From NCBI GenBank assembly GCA_051646185.1, contig JBOFCS010000085.1, positions 1 to 31,301 of the forward strand: DNA of 31,301 nt, given 5' to 3'. Made by a program: the position numbers and the translations under genes. This document shows, piece by piece, positions 6,394 to 16,700 of this stretch (position 1 is its first letter; every line of letters starts with the position of its first letter). The DNA is from JBOFCS01 sp051646185. GTDB lineage: Bacteria; Actinomycetota; Actinomycetes; Mycobacteriales; Mycobacteriaceae. The notes below the pieces were generated by a model that worked only from the letters and a program-made list of their open reading frames with translations, was not told where the DNA came from and did not search any database.

Positions 6394-7562
6394 CGATTAG
6401 CCTCCAATTCTTTGTTGATATTCTCATCATTTTCTGTATGCACTGGGATTGATAGCGTAAAAGTTGATCCAGTCCCAGGCTGGCTCCACAATCTGATGCT
6501 GCCATTATGGTTTGCAGCAACATGTTTCACAATCGCCAAGCCCAAACCTGTTCCACCAGTAGCACGGGAACGCGCCTTGTCTACTCGAAAAAATCGTTCA
6601 AAAACTCGCTCTTGGTGTTCCCGTTCAATTCCGATACCACGATCAGTCACCGCAATTTCGACATTGCTGTCGCATAATTTTCTACTCAAGGAGACTGGAG
6701 AGCCTTCTGATGAGTAAGCAATGGCGTTGGAAACTAAATTAGTAATGGCAGTCACAAGTAGGGTCTCATCGCCTAGTACTTCCAACCCGCTCGGAGCATC
6801 TGTCGTGACGGATATGCCACTCGTGTCCGCAGCAAGCTGGGATCGCTTTAATGCCTCGTCGATAATCTCATCGACATCGACAACGTCTAAATCAGGAAGC
6901 TTTTCGGCACCTTGCAGGCGCGATAATGCAATTAGTTCGCTCACCATATTCCCCAAGCGGCGAGATTCATTGAGTACCTGTTTACCGAAATGTCGAACAA
7001 TTTCGGGGTCATCAACTGATTCCAATAATGCTTCGGCCAATAGCCCCATCGCACCCACCGGAGTTTTCAGTTCATGGCTTACGTTGGCGACAAAATCTCT
7101 TCTGGTCGCTTCCATCCGTACTTGTTCGGAATCATCATCAGCAAAAATCACAACAAATCGTCGGTCTTCATTACTTAACCGACGTGCAACCCCCCGCACG
7201 GCAATACCAGAACGAGCAGGGGCCTTCGCTTTTATACCTAGGTCAACTTCAACATCTCCCCCAGTGGCGAGGACTTGTTGAGCCGCTACCCAAGCCCGAT
7301 CATCGAGTAATCGATTACGTACAAGACCAAGTTCTTCGGCCCTAGGGTTAACCAAAACAACATCACGATGTTGATCCACCACGGCAATACCACTACTGGA
7401 CGCCAAAATGATGAGATCAAGCACCTGAGACATCGTTAGACCAGCATGTTCAGCCTGCCGCCGCTCGTATCGAGTGTGCAGCCGCGGAATCAATACCCCA
7501 CCTACCAGATAGCCCACAAACCCGGCTATCACGATAAGAGGCATCGCCTCCAGAATGCTCAC
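6390..7562 (-). CDS. senX3: Sensor histidine kinase SenX3
   Basis: A 390-residue membrane-bound histidine kinase. A single clear hydrophobic segment lies near the N-terminus (about 7-26). A PAS-like domain follows (about 45-145; GIAVVDQHRDVVLVNPRAEELG). The dimerisation helix has phospho-acceptor His163 in DFVANVSHELKTPVGAMGLL, and the ATPase domain has an N box (LVSNAIAYSSEG, 277-287), a G1 box (TDRGIGIE), FERFFRVDKARSR and TGGTGLGLAIVKH. It closely follows the Mtb SenX3 layout, with almost no extracytoplasmic sensor loop, so sensing is probably intramembrane or cytoplasmic. The reading frame opens with GTG 7560-7562 without a ribosome site. An in-frame ATG six codons later (7544) has GGAGG only two bases before it, so the start is uncertain. 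It is followed by regX3 with a four-base overlap. Confidence 0.93.
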   Translation of the reverse strand: MSILEAMPLIVIAGFVGYLVGGVLIPRLHTRYERRQAEHAGLTMSQVLDLIILASSSGIAVVDQHRDVVLVNPRAEELGLVRNRLLDDRAWVAAQQVLATGGDVEVDLGIKAKAPARSGIAVRGVARRLSNEDRRFVVIFADDDSEQVRMEATRRDFVANVSHELKTPVGAMGLLAEALLESVDDPEIVRHFGKQVLNESRRLGNMVSELIALSRLQGAEKLPDLDVVDVDEIIDEALKRSQLAADTSGISVTTDAPSGLEVLGDETLLVTAITNLVSNAIAYSSEGSPVSLSRKLCDSNVEIAVTDRGIGIEREHQERVFERFFRVDKARSRATGGTGLGLAIVKHVAANHNGSIRLWSQPGTGSTFTLSIPVHTENDENINKELEANR

Positions 7563-7583
7563 ACAAGGAGCGTACGCATAGAA

Positions 7584-7614
7584 AAATCTGAGCTAATGCT
7601 GAGTACACAGATTT
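7584..7614 (-). terminator. Possible weak intrinsic terminator or leader hairpin between gpmA and senX3
   Basis: On the minus strand AAATCTG and CAGATTT (plus-strand 7608-7614 and 7584-7590) form a 7-bp stem. The 17-base interior contains a small AGC-ATTA-GCT hairpin, and a TTTTT run directly follows the stem. It sits in the 140-base gap after gpmA and 22 bases before the senX3 start. The stem is A+T-rich, so it may be only a partial terminator, or an element in the senX3 leader. Confidence 0.3.
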
Positions 7615-7702
7615 GCCCAGACTTCACTAAGCACGAAGACAATGTTCCAATTCCGTTTACCTTGTGTTAGCCGAATCTGTGCTGCAGCTATTAGGGCAGC
7701 GG

Positions 7703-8461
7703 TTACTTTCCACCTTGATTAGCCACCGCAGCCGCACCAGCGGCGGCAGCAGCAGGATCAAGATAAGTCCCACCAGCTACGATTGGCGCCACCTTTGCTT
7801 GTGCCAGGATTTCCAGGTCGTAGCGTAGTGGAATACCCGTGGGAATATTTAGTCCAGCAATATCTGCATCAGAAATACCATCGAGATATTTCACCAACGC
7901 TCGCAGTGAGTTCCCGTGGGCAGTAACCAAAACCGTCTTACCTTCCTGCAAATCCGGCAAAATAGTCTGTTCAAAATAGGGAACAATGCGCTGAACTACA
8001 TCAGATAAGCATTCGGTTAACGGGCCCCCACCTATGTCCGAATAACGTGGGTCAGCGTCTTGGCTGTATTCGCTACCAGCTTCAATCGCTGGTGGCGGGG
8101 TATCGTAACTGCGCCGCCACAACTGGAACTGTTCCTCACCGTATTTGGCTTTGGTTTCAGTCTTATCTAAGCCTTGCAAAGCACCGTAGTGACGCTCATT
8201 CAACCGCCAGTCCCGCACCACTGGAATCCAAAGTCGATCGCAAGCATCAAGAGCTATGTGGGCAGTATTGATGGCTCTACGAAGGAAAGAGGTGTAAAGA
8301 ATATCGGGCAGTACCCCCTGCTCTTTGAGCAATTCACCACCACGCCAGGCTTCGGACATCCCTTTATCTGTGAGAGCTACATCCACCCAACCGGTAAAAA
8401 GATTTTTGGCGTTCCATTCACTCTCGCCGTGGCGAAGTAACACTAAGGTTCCGGTACTCAT
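7703..8461 (-). CDS. gpmA: 2,3-bisphosphoglycerate-dependent phosphoglycerate mutase
   Basis: A 252-residue glycolytic enzyme that interconverts 3- and 2-phosphoglycerate in the cytoplasm. It carries the phosphoglycerate mutase signature LLRHGESEWN with catalytic His11, the substrate loop LFTGWVDVALTDKG, Arg61/Arg62 (FLRRAINTA), Glu89 in RLNERHYGALQG and second His182 in VTAHGNSLRAL. Length and motifs match the dPGM class. The C-terminal tail (about 236-252) is Ala-rich, a common ending in actinobacterial homologues. The start ATG 8461-8459 has no obvious ribosome site. It lies upstream of senX3-regX3, the order seen in Mtb Rv0489-Rv0491. The promoter must lie in 8462-8543, shared with the divergent ltrA-like gene. 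Confidence 0.95.
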   Translation of the reverse strand: MSTGTLVLLRHGESEWNAKNLFTGWVDVALTDKGMSEAWRGGELLKEQGVLPDILYTSFLRRAINTAHIALDACDRLWIPVVRDWRLNERHYGALQGLDKTETKAKYGEEQFQLWRRSYDTPPPAIEAGSEYSQDADPRYSDIGGGPLTECLSDVVQRIVPYFEQTILPDLQEGKTVLVTAHGNSLRALVKYLDGISDADIAGLNIPTGIPLRYDLEILAQAKVAPIVAGGTYLDPAAAAAGAAAVANQGGK

Positions 8462-8543
8462 AGGCGCTAGTTTAGGTGTTCGATTTATGCCAAGAAAGCA
8501 GGGCTCTGAAAGTAGCGGAAACTTTTCCCTTCATACTTTTGCT

Positions 8544-9848
8544 ATGACTGAGTTGCCTCCTGCATTTTCCGCCGGATCAGACCCTACTGCGCGATCCGAA
8601 GCTTTACATCACCCACTAAAGGCCATGCGGGGACGCGACCCACACGAAAATAACAGAACTGCAACATCTTTAGAACTTTTATTTGATCTTGTTTTTGTTG
8701 TTGCTTTTGGTGTTGCAGGATCACAATTTGCTCATTTAATAGCGGAAGGGCATTACTACTCAGGAATTCTCGGATTCAGTTTTTCTATGTTTGCAGTATG
8801 CTGGGCTTGGATCAATTTCAGCTGGTTTGCTTCGGCTTACGATACCGATGACTGGCTTCATCGACTCGCAACTATGGTGCAGATGGTAGGGGTACTGATT
8901 CTCACACTAGGCCTGCCTGAGGTCTTTCATTCGATCGACGAAGGGGTCCATGTCCGTAATGAAGTGATGGTGGCCGGCTATGTAGTTATGCGGGTAGCCA
9001 TGGTTTTCCAATGGTTACGGGCAGCAAAACAGGACCCAGAGCGACGAAGGACCTGCTTGACTTACGCAATAGCAATTACTATCGCTCAGTGCGGATGGGT
9101 TGGCGTTATCTTTGTGCCGGCCACTGTCACAACGACTCTCTGGTTGGCAGCGGTACTGATTATCTTGGAGTTTGCCGGTCCCTATATAGCGGAAAATCGG
9201 ATGGGCGGCACCCCCTGGCATCCACATCATATTGCCGAAAGATATGGCTTGTTAGCTATTATCGCACTTGGCGAGGGTGTAGTGGGGACCGTTCAGTCAC
9301 TGTCAGCCGTTGTCGAAATTGATGGGTGGAGTGCCGACTCCATCCTTGTGGGCATCGCTGGCATTGGTCTCACTTTTGGCATGTGGTGGGTATATTTTTT
9401 GGTACCCACTGGTGAAGTACTTCACGAACACCGTTATCGCGCCTTTATTTTTGGTTACCTGCATATTGCGGTTTTTGCGGCAATCGCCGCTACCGGCGCC
9501 GGCTTGCATGTTGCAGCGTATTTTATTTCCCACGAATCGCATCTCAATGAGGTGCAGACTGTTCTTACCGTTGCTATTCCAATTGCTTTATACATGACTT
9601 CCGTATTTATCTTGTACGGCCTTTTAGTGCAGCATTGGGATTTTTTCCACCTGCTGATGATGGGTCTTGTGCTTGTTGTTCTAGCCTGTGCTGCCTACCT
9701 GGCTGCGATTGGACTGGGGATGCCTGCCTGTTTGATAGTAGCTATGTGCGCACCGTTTGTTACTGTCATCAGTTTTGAAATTTTTGGGCACCGGTACGCC
9801 GCTACTGGCATGGAACGAATGCGCAGTACCGGCGCCTCAGCGTCTTAG
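8544..9848 (+). CDS. ltrA: Low temperature requirement protein A (LtrA) family membrane protein
   Basis: A 434-residue polytopic inner-membrane protein with about ten to twelve hydrophobic segments. Its N-terminal signature TSLELLFDLVFVVAFGVAG is diagnostic of the LtrA family, and GERYGLLAIIALGEGVVG-like sequence (ERYGLLAIIALGEG) marks the middle. LtrA was named from Listeria mutants unable to grow in the cold; the biochemical role is unknown. The frame extends upstream to 8325 inside gpmA, so I choose ATG 8544 (MTELPPAFSAG). ATG 8487, preceded by AGGTG, is a credible alternative that would add 19 residues. Neither start has a strong ribosome site. The 3' end overlaps the convergent SDR gene by 3 bases. 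It is divergent from gpmA. Confidence 0.85.
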   Translation: MTELPPAFSAGSDPTARSEALHHPLKAMRGRDPHENNRTATSLELLFDLVFVVAFGVAGSQFAHLIAEGHYYSGILGFSFSMFAVCWAWINFSWFASAYDTDDWLHRLATMVQMVGVLILTLGLPEVFHSIDEGVHVRNEVMVAGYVVMRVAMVFQWLRAAKQDPERRRTCLTYAIAITIAQCGWVGVIFVPATVTTTLWLAAVLIILEFAGPYIAENRMGGTPWHPHHIAERYGLLAIIALGEGVVGTVQSLSAVVEIDGWSADSILVGIAGIGLTFGMWWVYFLVPTGEVLHEHRYRAFIFGYLHIAVFAAIAATGAGLHVAAYFISHESHLNEVQTVLTVAIPIALYMTSVFILYGLLVQHWDFFHLLMMGLVLVVLACAAYLAAIGLGMPACLIVAMCAPFVTVISFEIFGHRYAATGMERMRSTGASAS

Positions 9849-10597
9849 CGGGGAGCCATTCTTATTGCACCATCAAGACGAATTGTTTCACCGTTAAGCA
9901 TCGGGTTTGACACAATCGCCTCAACTAAATGGGCATATTCCGCTGGGTCCCCAAGCCGACTTGGGTGTGGCACCTGTGCCCCAAGTGATTTTTGAGCCTC
10001 TTCGGGCAATGCCCCTAGCAACGGGGTCTTGAAAAGACCGGGGGCTATGGTAACGACCCGAATAAAATATGAGGCTAGATCACGGGCAATCGGTAAAGTT
10101 GCACCAACCACACCACCCTTTGATGCTGAATAAGCGGCCTGACCAATCTGCCCATCAAAAGCCGCGACTGAAGCCGTATTAACAATCACCCCGCGCTCAC
10201 CGTTTAGCACCTCATTCTCCGAGATTGCCAAAGCCGCAAGTCGAATGACATTAAAGGTTCCAATCAGGTTTACCTTAATAATTTTTTCAAAATCAGCTAA
10301 TGGAAAAGCCCCTTTTTTGCTAACCGTTTTAATAGCGTTACCAATGCCGGCACAGTTAACTGCGATCCGCAGATTATGCGTCTCATTGGCAGCTTTTATC
10401 GCCTCAGCAACAGCTGCTTCATCAGTGACATCTGCTGGACAAAATTGAGCGCCAACCTCTTGGAGCGCATCAGTATTTGCCATTGGCAGATCAAGAGCAG
10501 TGACCACGGCACCTGCAGCGCTTAACCGACGAACAGTGGCAAGACCCAGCCCTGATGCGCCACCGGTAACCAGTGCATGTACTCCAGAAATCTCCAT
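9845..10597 (-). CDS. Short-chain dehydrogenase/reductase, 3-hydroxyacyl-CoA dehydrogenase type
   Basis: A 250-residue NAD(P)-dependent SDR. Visible features are the cofactor motif TGGASGLG (11-18), Asp36 after the second strand in ALDLP (favouring NAD), NCAG (81-84), catalytic Ser143 in NTASVAAF, and YSASK with Tyr156 and Lys160. The IAPGLFKTPLL segment and overall pattern resemble type-2 3-hydroxyacyl-CoA dehydrogenases (HSD17B10-like) of fatty-acid or branched-chain degradation. The start is ATG 10597 with a good ribosome site (GGAAGGG, 5-6 bases away). It lies 107 bases downstream of the NRPS on the same strand, with no convincing terminator between. Cotranscription, and a role in making or modifying the peptide, are possible but unproven. 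A housekeeping role in acyl metabolism is at least as likely. It ends overlapping the ltrA-like stop. Confidence 0.88.
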   Translation of the reverse strand: MEISGVHALVTGGASGLGLATVRRLSAAGAVVTALDLPMANTDALQEVGAQFCPADVTDEAAVAEAIKAANETHNLRIAVNCAGIGNAIKTVSKKGAFPLADFEKIIKVNLIGTFNVIRLAALAISENEVLNGERGVIVNTASVAAFDGQIGQAAYSASKGGVVGATLPIARDLASYFIRVVTIAPGLFKTPLLGALPEEAQKSLGAQVPHPSRLGDPAEYAHLVEAIVSNPMLNGETIRLDGAIRMAPR

Positions 10598-10704
10598 GTG
10601 TACCCTTCCATAACTTTCCTTAGATGTTAACGGTCATTCGCACTGTATCTAATGTCAGGTAAAGGCTGCACTAGCCCCTAAGATCAACCAATCAAATACT
10701 GATA

Positions 10705-13700
10705 TCACTCTTCGTATCTGTCCGAGAGCAATTCCACCAATCCAATGGCGGTCTCAGGGGCAGCTACACAAGTCTTGAGCATTTCTACATAATCCTGAAT
10801 GAGTAATGAAATCCGACTTTCATCAAAAAGGTCGGTAGCATAGTCAAATTTTATTTTTAAACCAGCGGGCCTACCATCTGTAGAACTAAAAATTGTGACA
10901 CTGATATTAAGATCGTAAGGCATTGTGCCATTTCCGATTTGACCACCACTAATTTGTAAACCAGGCAATTCAAGCTCTGGCATAACAAAATTCAACATAT
11001 TAAACATCACTTGGGTGACCGGTCGATACGCTGTGGGAAGTACCGGTTCCAGTGCATCCTGCAACGGCCTAAACGGTACGTCCCAGCATGAAAATGCTTG
11101 CAAATCTACACTACGAACATCCTCCAGAAAATCGTTTAACGATTGAGCAGTGTCCACCCGAGTACGTAAGAACAACGGGGTTGAGAAATTCCCAATCATA
11201 TTCTGCACCGCAGGATCTTCTCTACCCGAATGCGGGGTACGGATGACAATATCTTTGGTTATACCTACCCTAGAAAGCACTGCAGCTAATGCCGCGTGCA
11301 TAACGATGAACAAGCTCGACTGCTTACGCAAAGCGAGATCGACCAATTCCTCATGCGTTTTAGTATCAATCGTGCAATCAAAGCTACCTGCCTGATAACT
11401 TGGCTTGTTCGGACGAGGACGATCGGAATTGAGCTCAATAACTTTGGGGATACCCCTTAATTCTTCTAACCACTTGCTGAGCAACCCTGCGGCACGTGAC
11501 GTGGGTTCAGAAACATCACCGTTAACCTCCCAGACCCACTGCGCATAATCTGCATACTGAATCTCTAGCGGAGCCCACTCCGGTTCTTGTCCATTCGACC
11601 TTGCTATATATGCGGTCATTAGATCTGTAAGCAAAGGCCCTGAAGAGGCACCGTCGGCACTTATATGTTGGGTCACTAAACCTAAGACATAATCATCATC
11701 TCCCAACCGGAAAAGCTTAACGCGCAACGCAATATTTTTCTCCAGGTCAAACAGTTCACTCGCCATACGCTGAAGTTCTGACATAAGGTCTTGCTCACTA
11801 ATATCTGCGCTAGGCAGTTCTGGCAGAGCTTGTTCGGTCGGAATAATCACTTGGAAAGGCCCATGTTCATCCTGCGGATACCTGGTACGCACAACCTCGT
11901 GTCTATTAATAATATCTTTGATTGCTAACTCAATAGCAACTACATCAAACTTCCCTTGGAAGCGAAGGTAAAGAGCTAAATTCATTCTCCTACGCAGCAC
12001 ATCGGATTCATCTTGATCATCCGACCAGAATTTATGTTGTTGCCATGAAAGTGGTATTCGGTCAAGGCGAACACCACGGCGTAATCTTGTGGTAGCTCCT
12101 GCAGATACGTCAGTGTTATTGAGCTCTTCTTCCACTCTGCTTGCTAATAACTCCACACTTGGTGCATCGAAAAGCTCTCGAACACCCAATGAAATCGCGA
12201 AAGCTTTATTAGCTTCACCTATTAAACGGGTTGCCAGTAAAGAATTTCCACCTAGATCAAAGAAATTTCCGTGTAGCCCAATACACTTCTGACCTAGGAT
12301 CTCAATAAATATTCCCTCAATCATTCTCTGTGTATCTGTCACTGGCTCAACATAATCAGAAATCTGTGCCGACCAATCAGGAAGCGGAAGGTTCTCTGTA
12401 TCAATTTTCCCAGAAGGGGTGAGTGGCACCCTATCGATTAGGACGACAGCTGAAGGAATCATGTATGCGGCAAGGAAGTCTCTAGCATAATCACGTATGA
12501 CTCTGGTGTCTAGTTTTTCATCATTTTTACCCACAAGATAACTTACTAATCTATCAGTTCCTTCTGAAATAACTTTTGTTACAGAAAAATCCACACTTGG
12601 GTGCCGCATAAATACTGCATCAATCTCACCTAGTTCAATCCTGAAACCACGAATTTTTACCTGCTGGTCGCTCCGCCCAGCATAAACAATTTCCATCGGA
12701 CCGAACGCTGTCCAGCGTACCCGATCTCCCGTACGATACATCCGGGAATTGCTTCCTCCAAAAGCATTCATAGCAAAAGGGTTAGCAACAAAAGTACTAG
12801 AAGTAAGTCCAGGACGATCTTGATAACCAAGGGCAAGCCCCGGACCAGCGATATGCAAATCACCAATAACACCCCGGGGCACCGGGCGCATCGCATGATC
12901 CAAAACGTATACTACAGAACCTATTATCGGTTTTCCAATAGTAATAGGAAGATGTGGAGACATAGCCTCACTCATCGTTGTAACGATAGTAGTTTCCGTT
13001 GGACCATAAACATTAAGCATCCGACGCCCACTAGACCACCTTCCCACCAACTCCGGCGCCCAGGATTCTCCGCCAATGGCAATAACCTTAAGCACCGGCA
13101 ATTCCTGGGGATTCATAGAGCCAAGAGCCCCTGGAGTTATAAATGCGTGAGTTACATCCAATTCTGACAAGAATGTCGCAAGTTCGACTCCCCCGTAAAT
13201 AGTTGTTGGAGCAATAACCATTGTCGCACTAGCCCCTACCGAAAGTAACAATTCAAGCATTGATGCGTCAAAACTTGGCGAAGCAAAATGCAAAACTCGT
13301 GATTGTTTTTCAACTTGATAATTATCTCTTTGTGCTGCAGCAAGATTAGATAGACCAGAATGTGGAATAACTACGCCTTTTGGCTTACCTGTAGATCCTG
13401 ATGTATAGATCATATAAGCCGGTTGACTTACATATACTGGGCGTAACAACTCATTATCATGCAACCGCGCATGAGACTGTACTGCCACTTTTCCGGTTAA
13501 TTTCAGATTGTCGAATACTATCCACTCAATACCAGTAGGTAGTTTGTGAACCGAGGACTGTAGTGCTAGTCCCTTACTCGCCTTCGAATCACTGATCATA
13601 TGAGCAATCCGATCAGTTGGATACAGAGGATCAACCGGAACAAATGTGGCCCCAGTCTTTGTGACCGACCATAGAGCAATTACTGATTCTATCGATCGTG

Positions 13701-16700
13701 AAAAACTCAAAACTATGACATCGCCCGATCCCACTCCCTCTGAAATTAGCAAACGTGCAATCTGATTTGATCTTTCGTCTAGTTCACGATAGCTAACCTC
13801 ACTCACGCCGTCAGTTAAGGCTATCCCTTCCGCATTTATCTCCACAGCCGCAGCAAGAAGATCAGCTAACTTAGCCTTCGCTAAAGTTGGTGCACCTGAA
13901 TTGCCAATAACAGTGAGCAGGTCCAGTTCCTGCTTAGTAAGCAATTGAATCGAGGAATTTGGCATATCAGGATTCTCTGCCAATAAGGTAAGCACAAGGT
14001 TGAGGCGATCAAGGAAAAGATGTACTTGATCAGAATCAAACACATCGCCAAGATATTTCAACTCAACGGTAAGCGCATCTAGACCACGCTGAGTAGCAGT
14101 TAACGTGAGCGGATAGTGTGACCCATCTGTTGCTTCAACATCAACAATGCGAATACCATCAATATCACCAACAGCAGCAAGCTCATCTGTGTCCATTGGA
14201 TAGGATTCGAATACCGTTAAAGTATCAAATAGAGCCCCTGCACCAATGCTCTTTGAAATATCAGCTAAAGGCACATGCTGATGGTCAAGCAAGTTTGTTT
14301 GTTGCTCTTGCAGCCGCGTAATGGACTGTCTAAATGTATCTGCTGGAAAAAGTTTCACTCGAACAGGTAGCGTATTGATGAATAGGCCAATTATCGATTC
14401 AACGCCCGGAATCTCAGGTGGACGACCCGATACTGTTGTACCAAATACCACGTCCCCAGTTCCAAGAATTCCGGAAAGAACTGTTGCCCAAGCCCATTGA
14501 ACAATGGTATTCAATGTCACCGCTTCAGAGCGGCAGATTGTCAATAACCGCTCCGTTATACTTGACGATAGCTCAAGTTTTTCACTACTGAAAATGTTAT
14601 TCGCACGTGATCTATCCTCCGAAGCGACCAGTGCTGCATCCTCGCGACCAGAAAAAACTTCAGACCAGACTAAGAGCGATTCTTCAATATCTTTCTTAAC
14701 AGTCCATTCAACAAAACTTCGATATGGATAGACCCTTGGAAGTAAAGATGAATCCGCTTTGGTTGCGTAGAGTCCCAACAAATCTTTCATCAGCAATGGC
14801 ATCGACCAACCATCAACTAAAACATGATGGAATACGATATTAAGTCTATACTTTTGCGTCGTTAATTTCTCAAGCAAAAACCTTACTAACGGCGGCTTAT
14901 TCATCGTAAACGGTTGGGCTAGCTGCAAGCGGAGGCAATCGTCAGGTTGTTCTTTATATACCCAAGGAACGACAATATTGTCGATGACAAGTTGAACTTC
15001 GCTCTTCCCTTCTGGATATGCAGTCCGTAGGTTAGGGTGCCGATCAATGAGAGCCTGAGCAGCTTGCCGCATACGCTCAATATCCAGATCTCCCTCGATA
15101 ATAAGTGCGAGTCGTACTGCATAAATATCAGTTTCATTCTCTTGCACAAGCATAGCGTGGAAAAGTAGGCCAGACTGTAATGGCATAAGTGGCCATATAT
15201 CGGAAATATTGTGGTATTGGGTTTCCCAGTTGTTTATTTCTTTCTGGGTGACCGGCACTAAGTCGATGTCTGAAGGAGTAAAGCCACTTCTGCCTAGTTC
15301 AGTTATATGACTATTCAGGGCATGTAGCGCTTGAGACCACAAACCAGCCAGTTCCGCAACATCATTATCGTTGAATACTGCTTGAGGGAAAGACCATACG
15401 GCAGAAAAACAATGCCCACCTTCCCTTGGTACAGCTGCAATGTTCAGCGTTAGTTCAGCGGTTGCTGGCATATCCGGGTCGAGACCAACATTAAGATCAA
15501 AAGACTCCGGTGCGGGTAAGAATCCCGTTCCAGACAACCCTTCGGGAACCTCCCCAACGCTGGTCCTACCTAAATAATTAAAACTAACTTGTGGATCAGA
15601 AAATTCGCTTAGCACTCCCGCTGTTGAACTGTTCATATGCCGCAAAAGTCCATATCGTGTTCCTTGCTCTGGAACAGAACGGAGCTGTTCTTTTATTAAT
15701 TTTAGTACTTGCCCGGTAGCCATCCCACCAAGCATCGCTTCATCGAGATCTATCTGTAGATCATCATCAAACAAGTGAAGATGCACGGGGAACATGGTAG
15801 TAAACCAGCCCACTGTCCTAGTTAAATCAGCTCCAGGAATAAGATTTTCATCACGTCCATGTCCCTCTAATGTAAGTAGAGCCTCCGGATGACTCAGCCC
15901 ACGATTACGACGCCACATAGCCAGCGCCAACACTAACGCAGCAACAAGACCATCTGAAGCACTGGCATTGTACCGTGCTGGCAGCTTTGTCAGTAATGCT
16001 TCAGTAACTTGTAATGGAATTTCTGACTGAATATGCCGCACCGTAGGCATAAAATCGACGCTCTTATCCAGACGTCGAGCTCCAAGAGTTGGATCTTTTC
16101 TATCCAAAATTTTTGACCAATAGTCAATCTGATTAACTGTAACCTTCTCATGAGCAGCCTCGTAGAGCGCTGTTGACCATCGCCGGTACGAGGTAGCCAC
16201 TGGGCTTAAGTTAATCGGAAGCCCATTGCTAATTTGAGCGGATGCAATAGCGAAATCTGGTATTAATAATCTCCACGAAACACCATCAATAACAAAATGA
16301 TTAGCGATAACTAGTAATCGGCTATCGCTACTTTCTATATTTCGGAACCAAACGAAGCGCAGCATTTTTCCTTCGTCTGGATTTAACTTACTAGCAGCAT
16401 AATCAAGTGATTGTTTTGCAAGTCGGACAAAACTCGAACTAGACCATTCTAATTCGGTGAAAATTTCATCTACCAAAATTCCAGCGACGACTTCACCTGA
16501 TTCTAAGATATGCAATGTTCTCGTATCACGATCAACCTTTGCACGTAATCCATCATGGTGATTTATGACTGCTTGAATCACTAAATCAAGATGCGTCCTT
16601 TCTGCACTTGCTGGTAATGCAAGCATGACTGCCTGAACAAACCTGCCTAAAGCTCCACCTCGATCAACAATCCATTGCGCCACTGGCGTTAGCGGAGCTT

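Noticed and set aside
6721..7281. A 186-codon plus-strand open frame opposite senX3
   Set aside because: Antisense to the kinase core motifs, with a Ser-rich translation and no family features.
8325..8543. Extended N-terminus for the LtrA-like protein
   Set aside because: It would overlap 137 bases of the gpmA coding start, and the extra residues lack LtrA features. ATG 8544 or 8487 is more plausible.
10598..10704. Strong terminator after the NRPS
   Set aside because: Only a 4-bp GGCT/AGCC stem with a 5-base loop and three T residues is seen, which is too weak to call.
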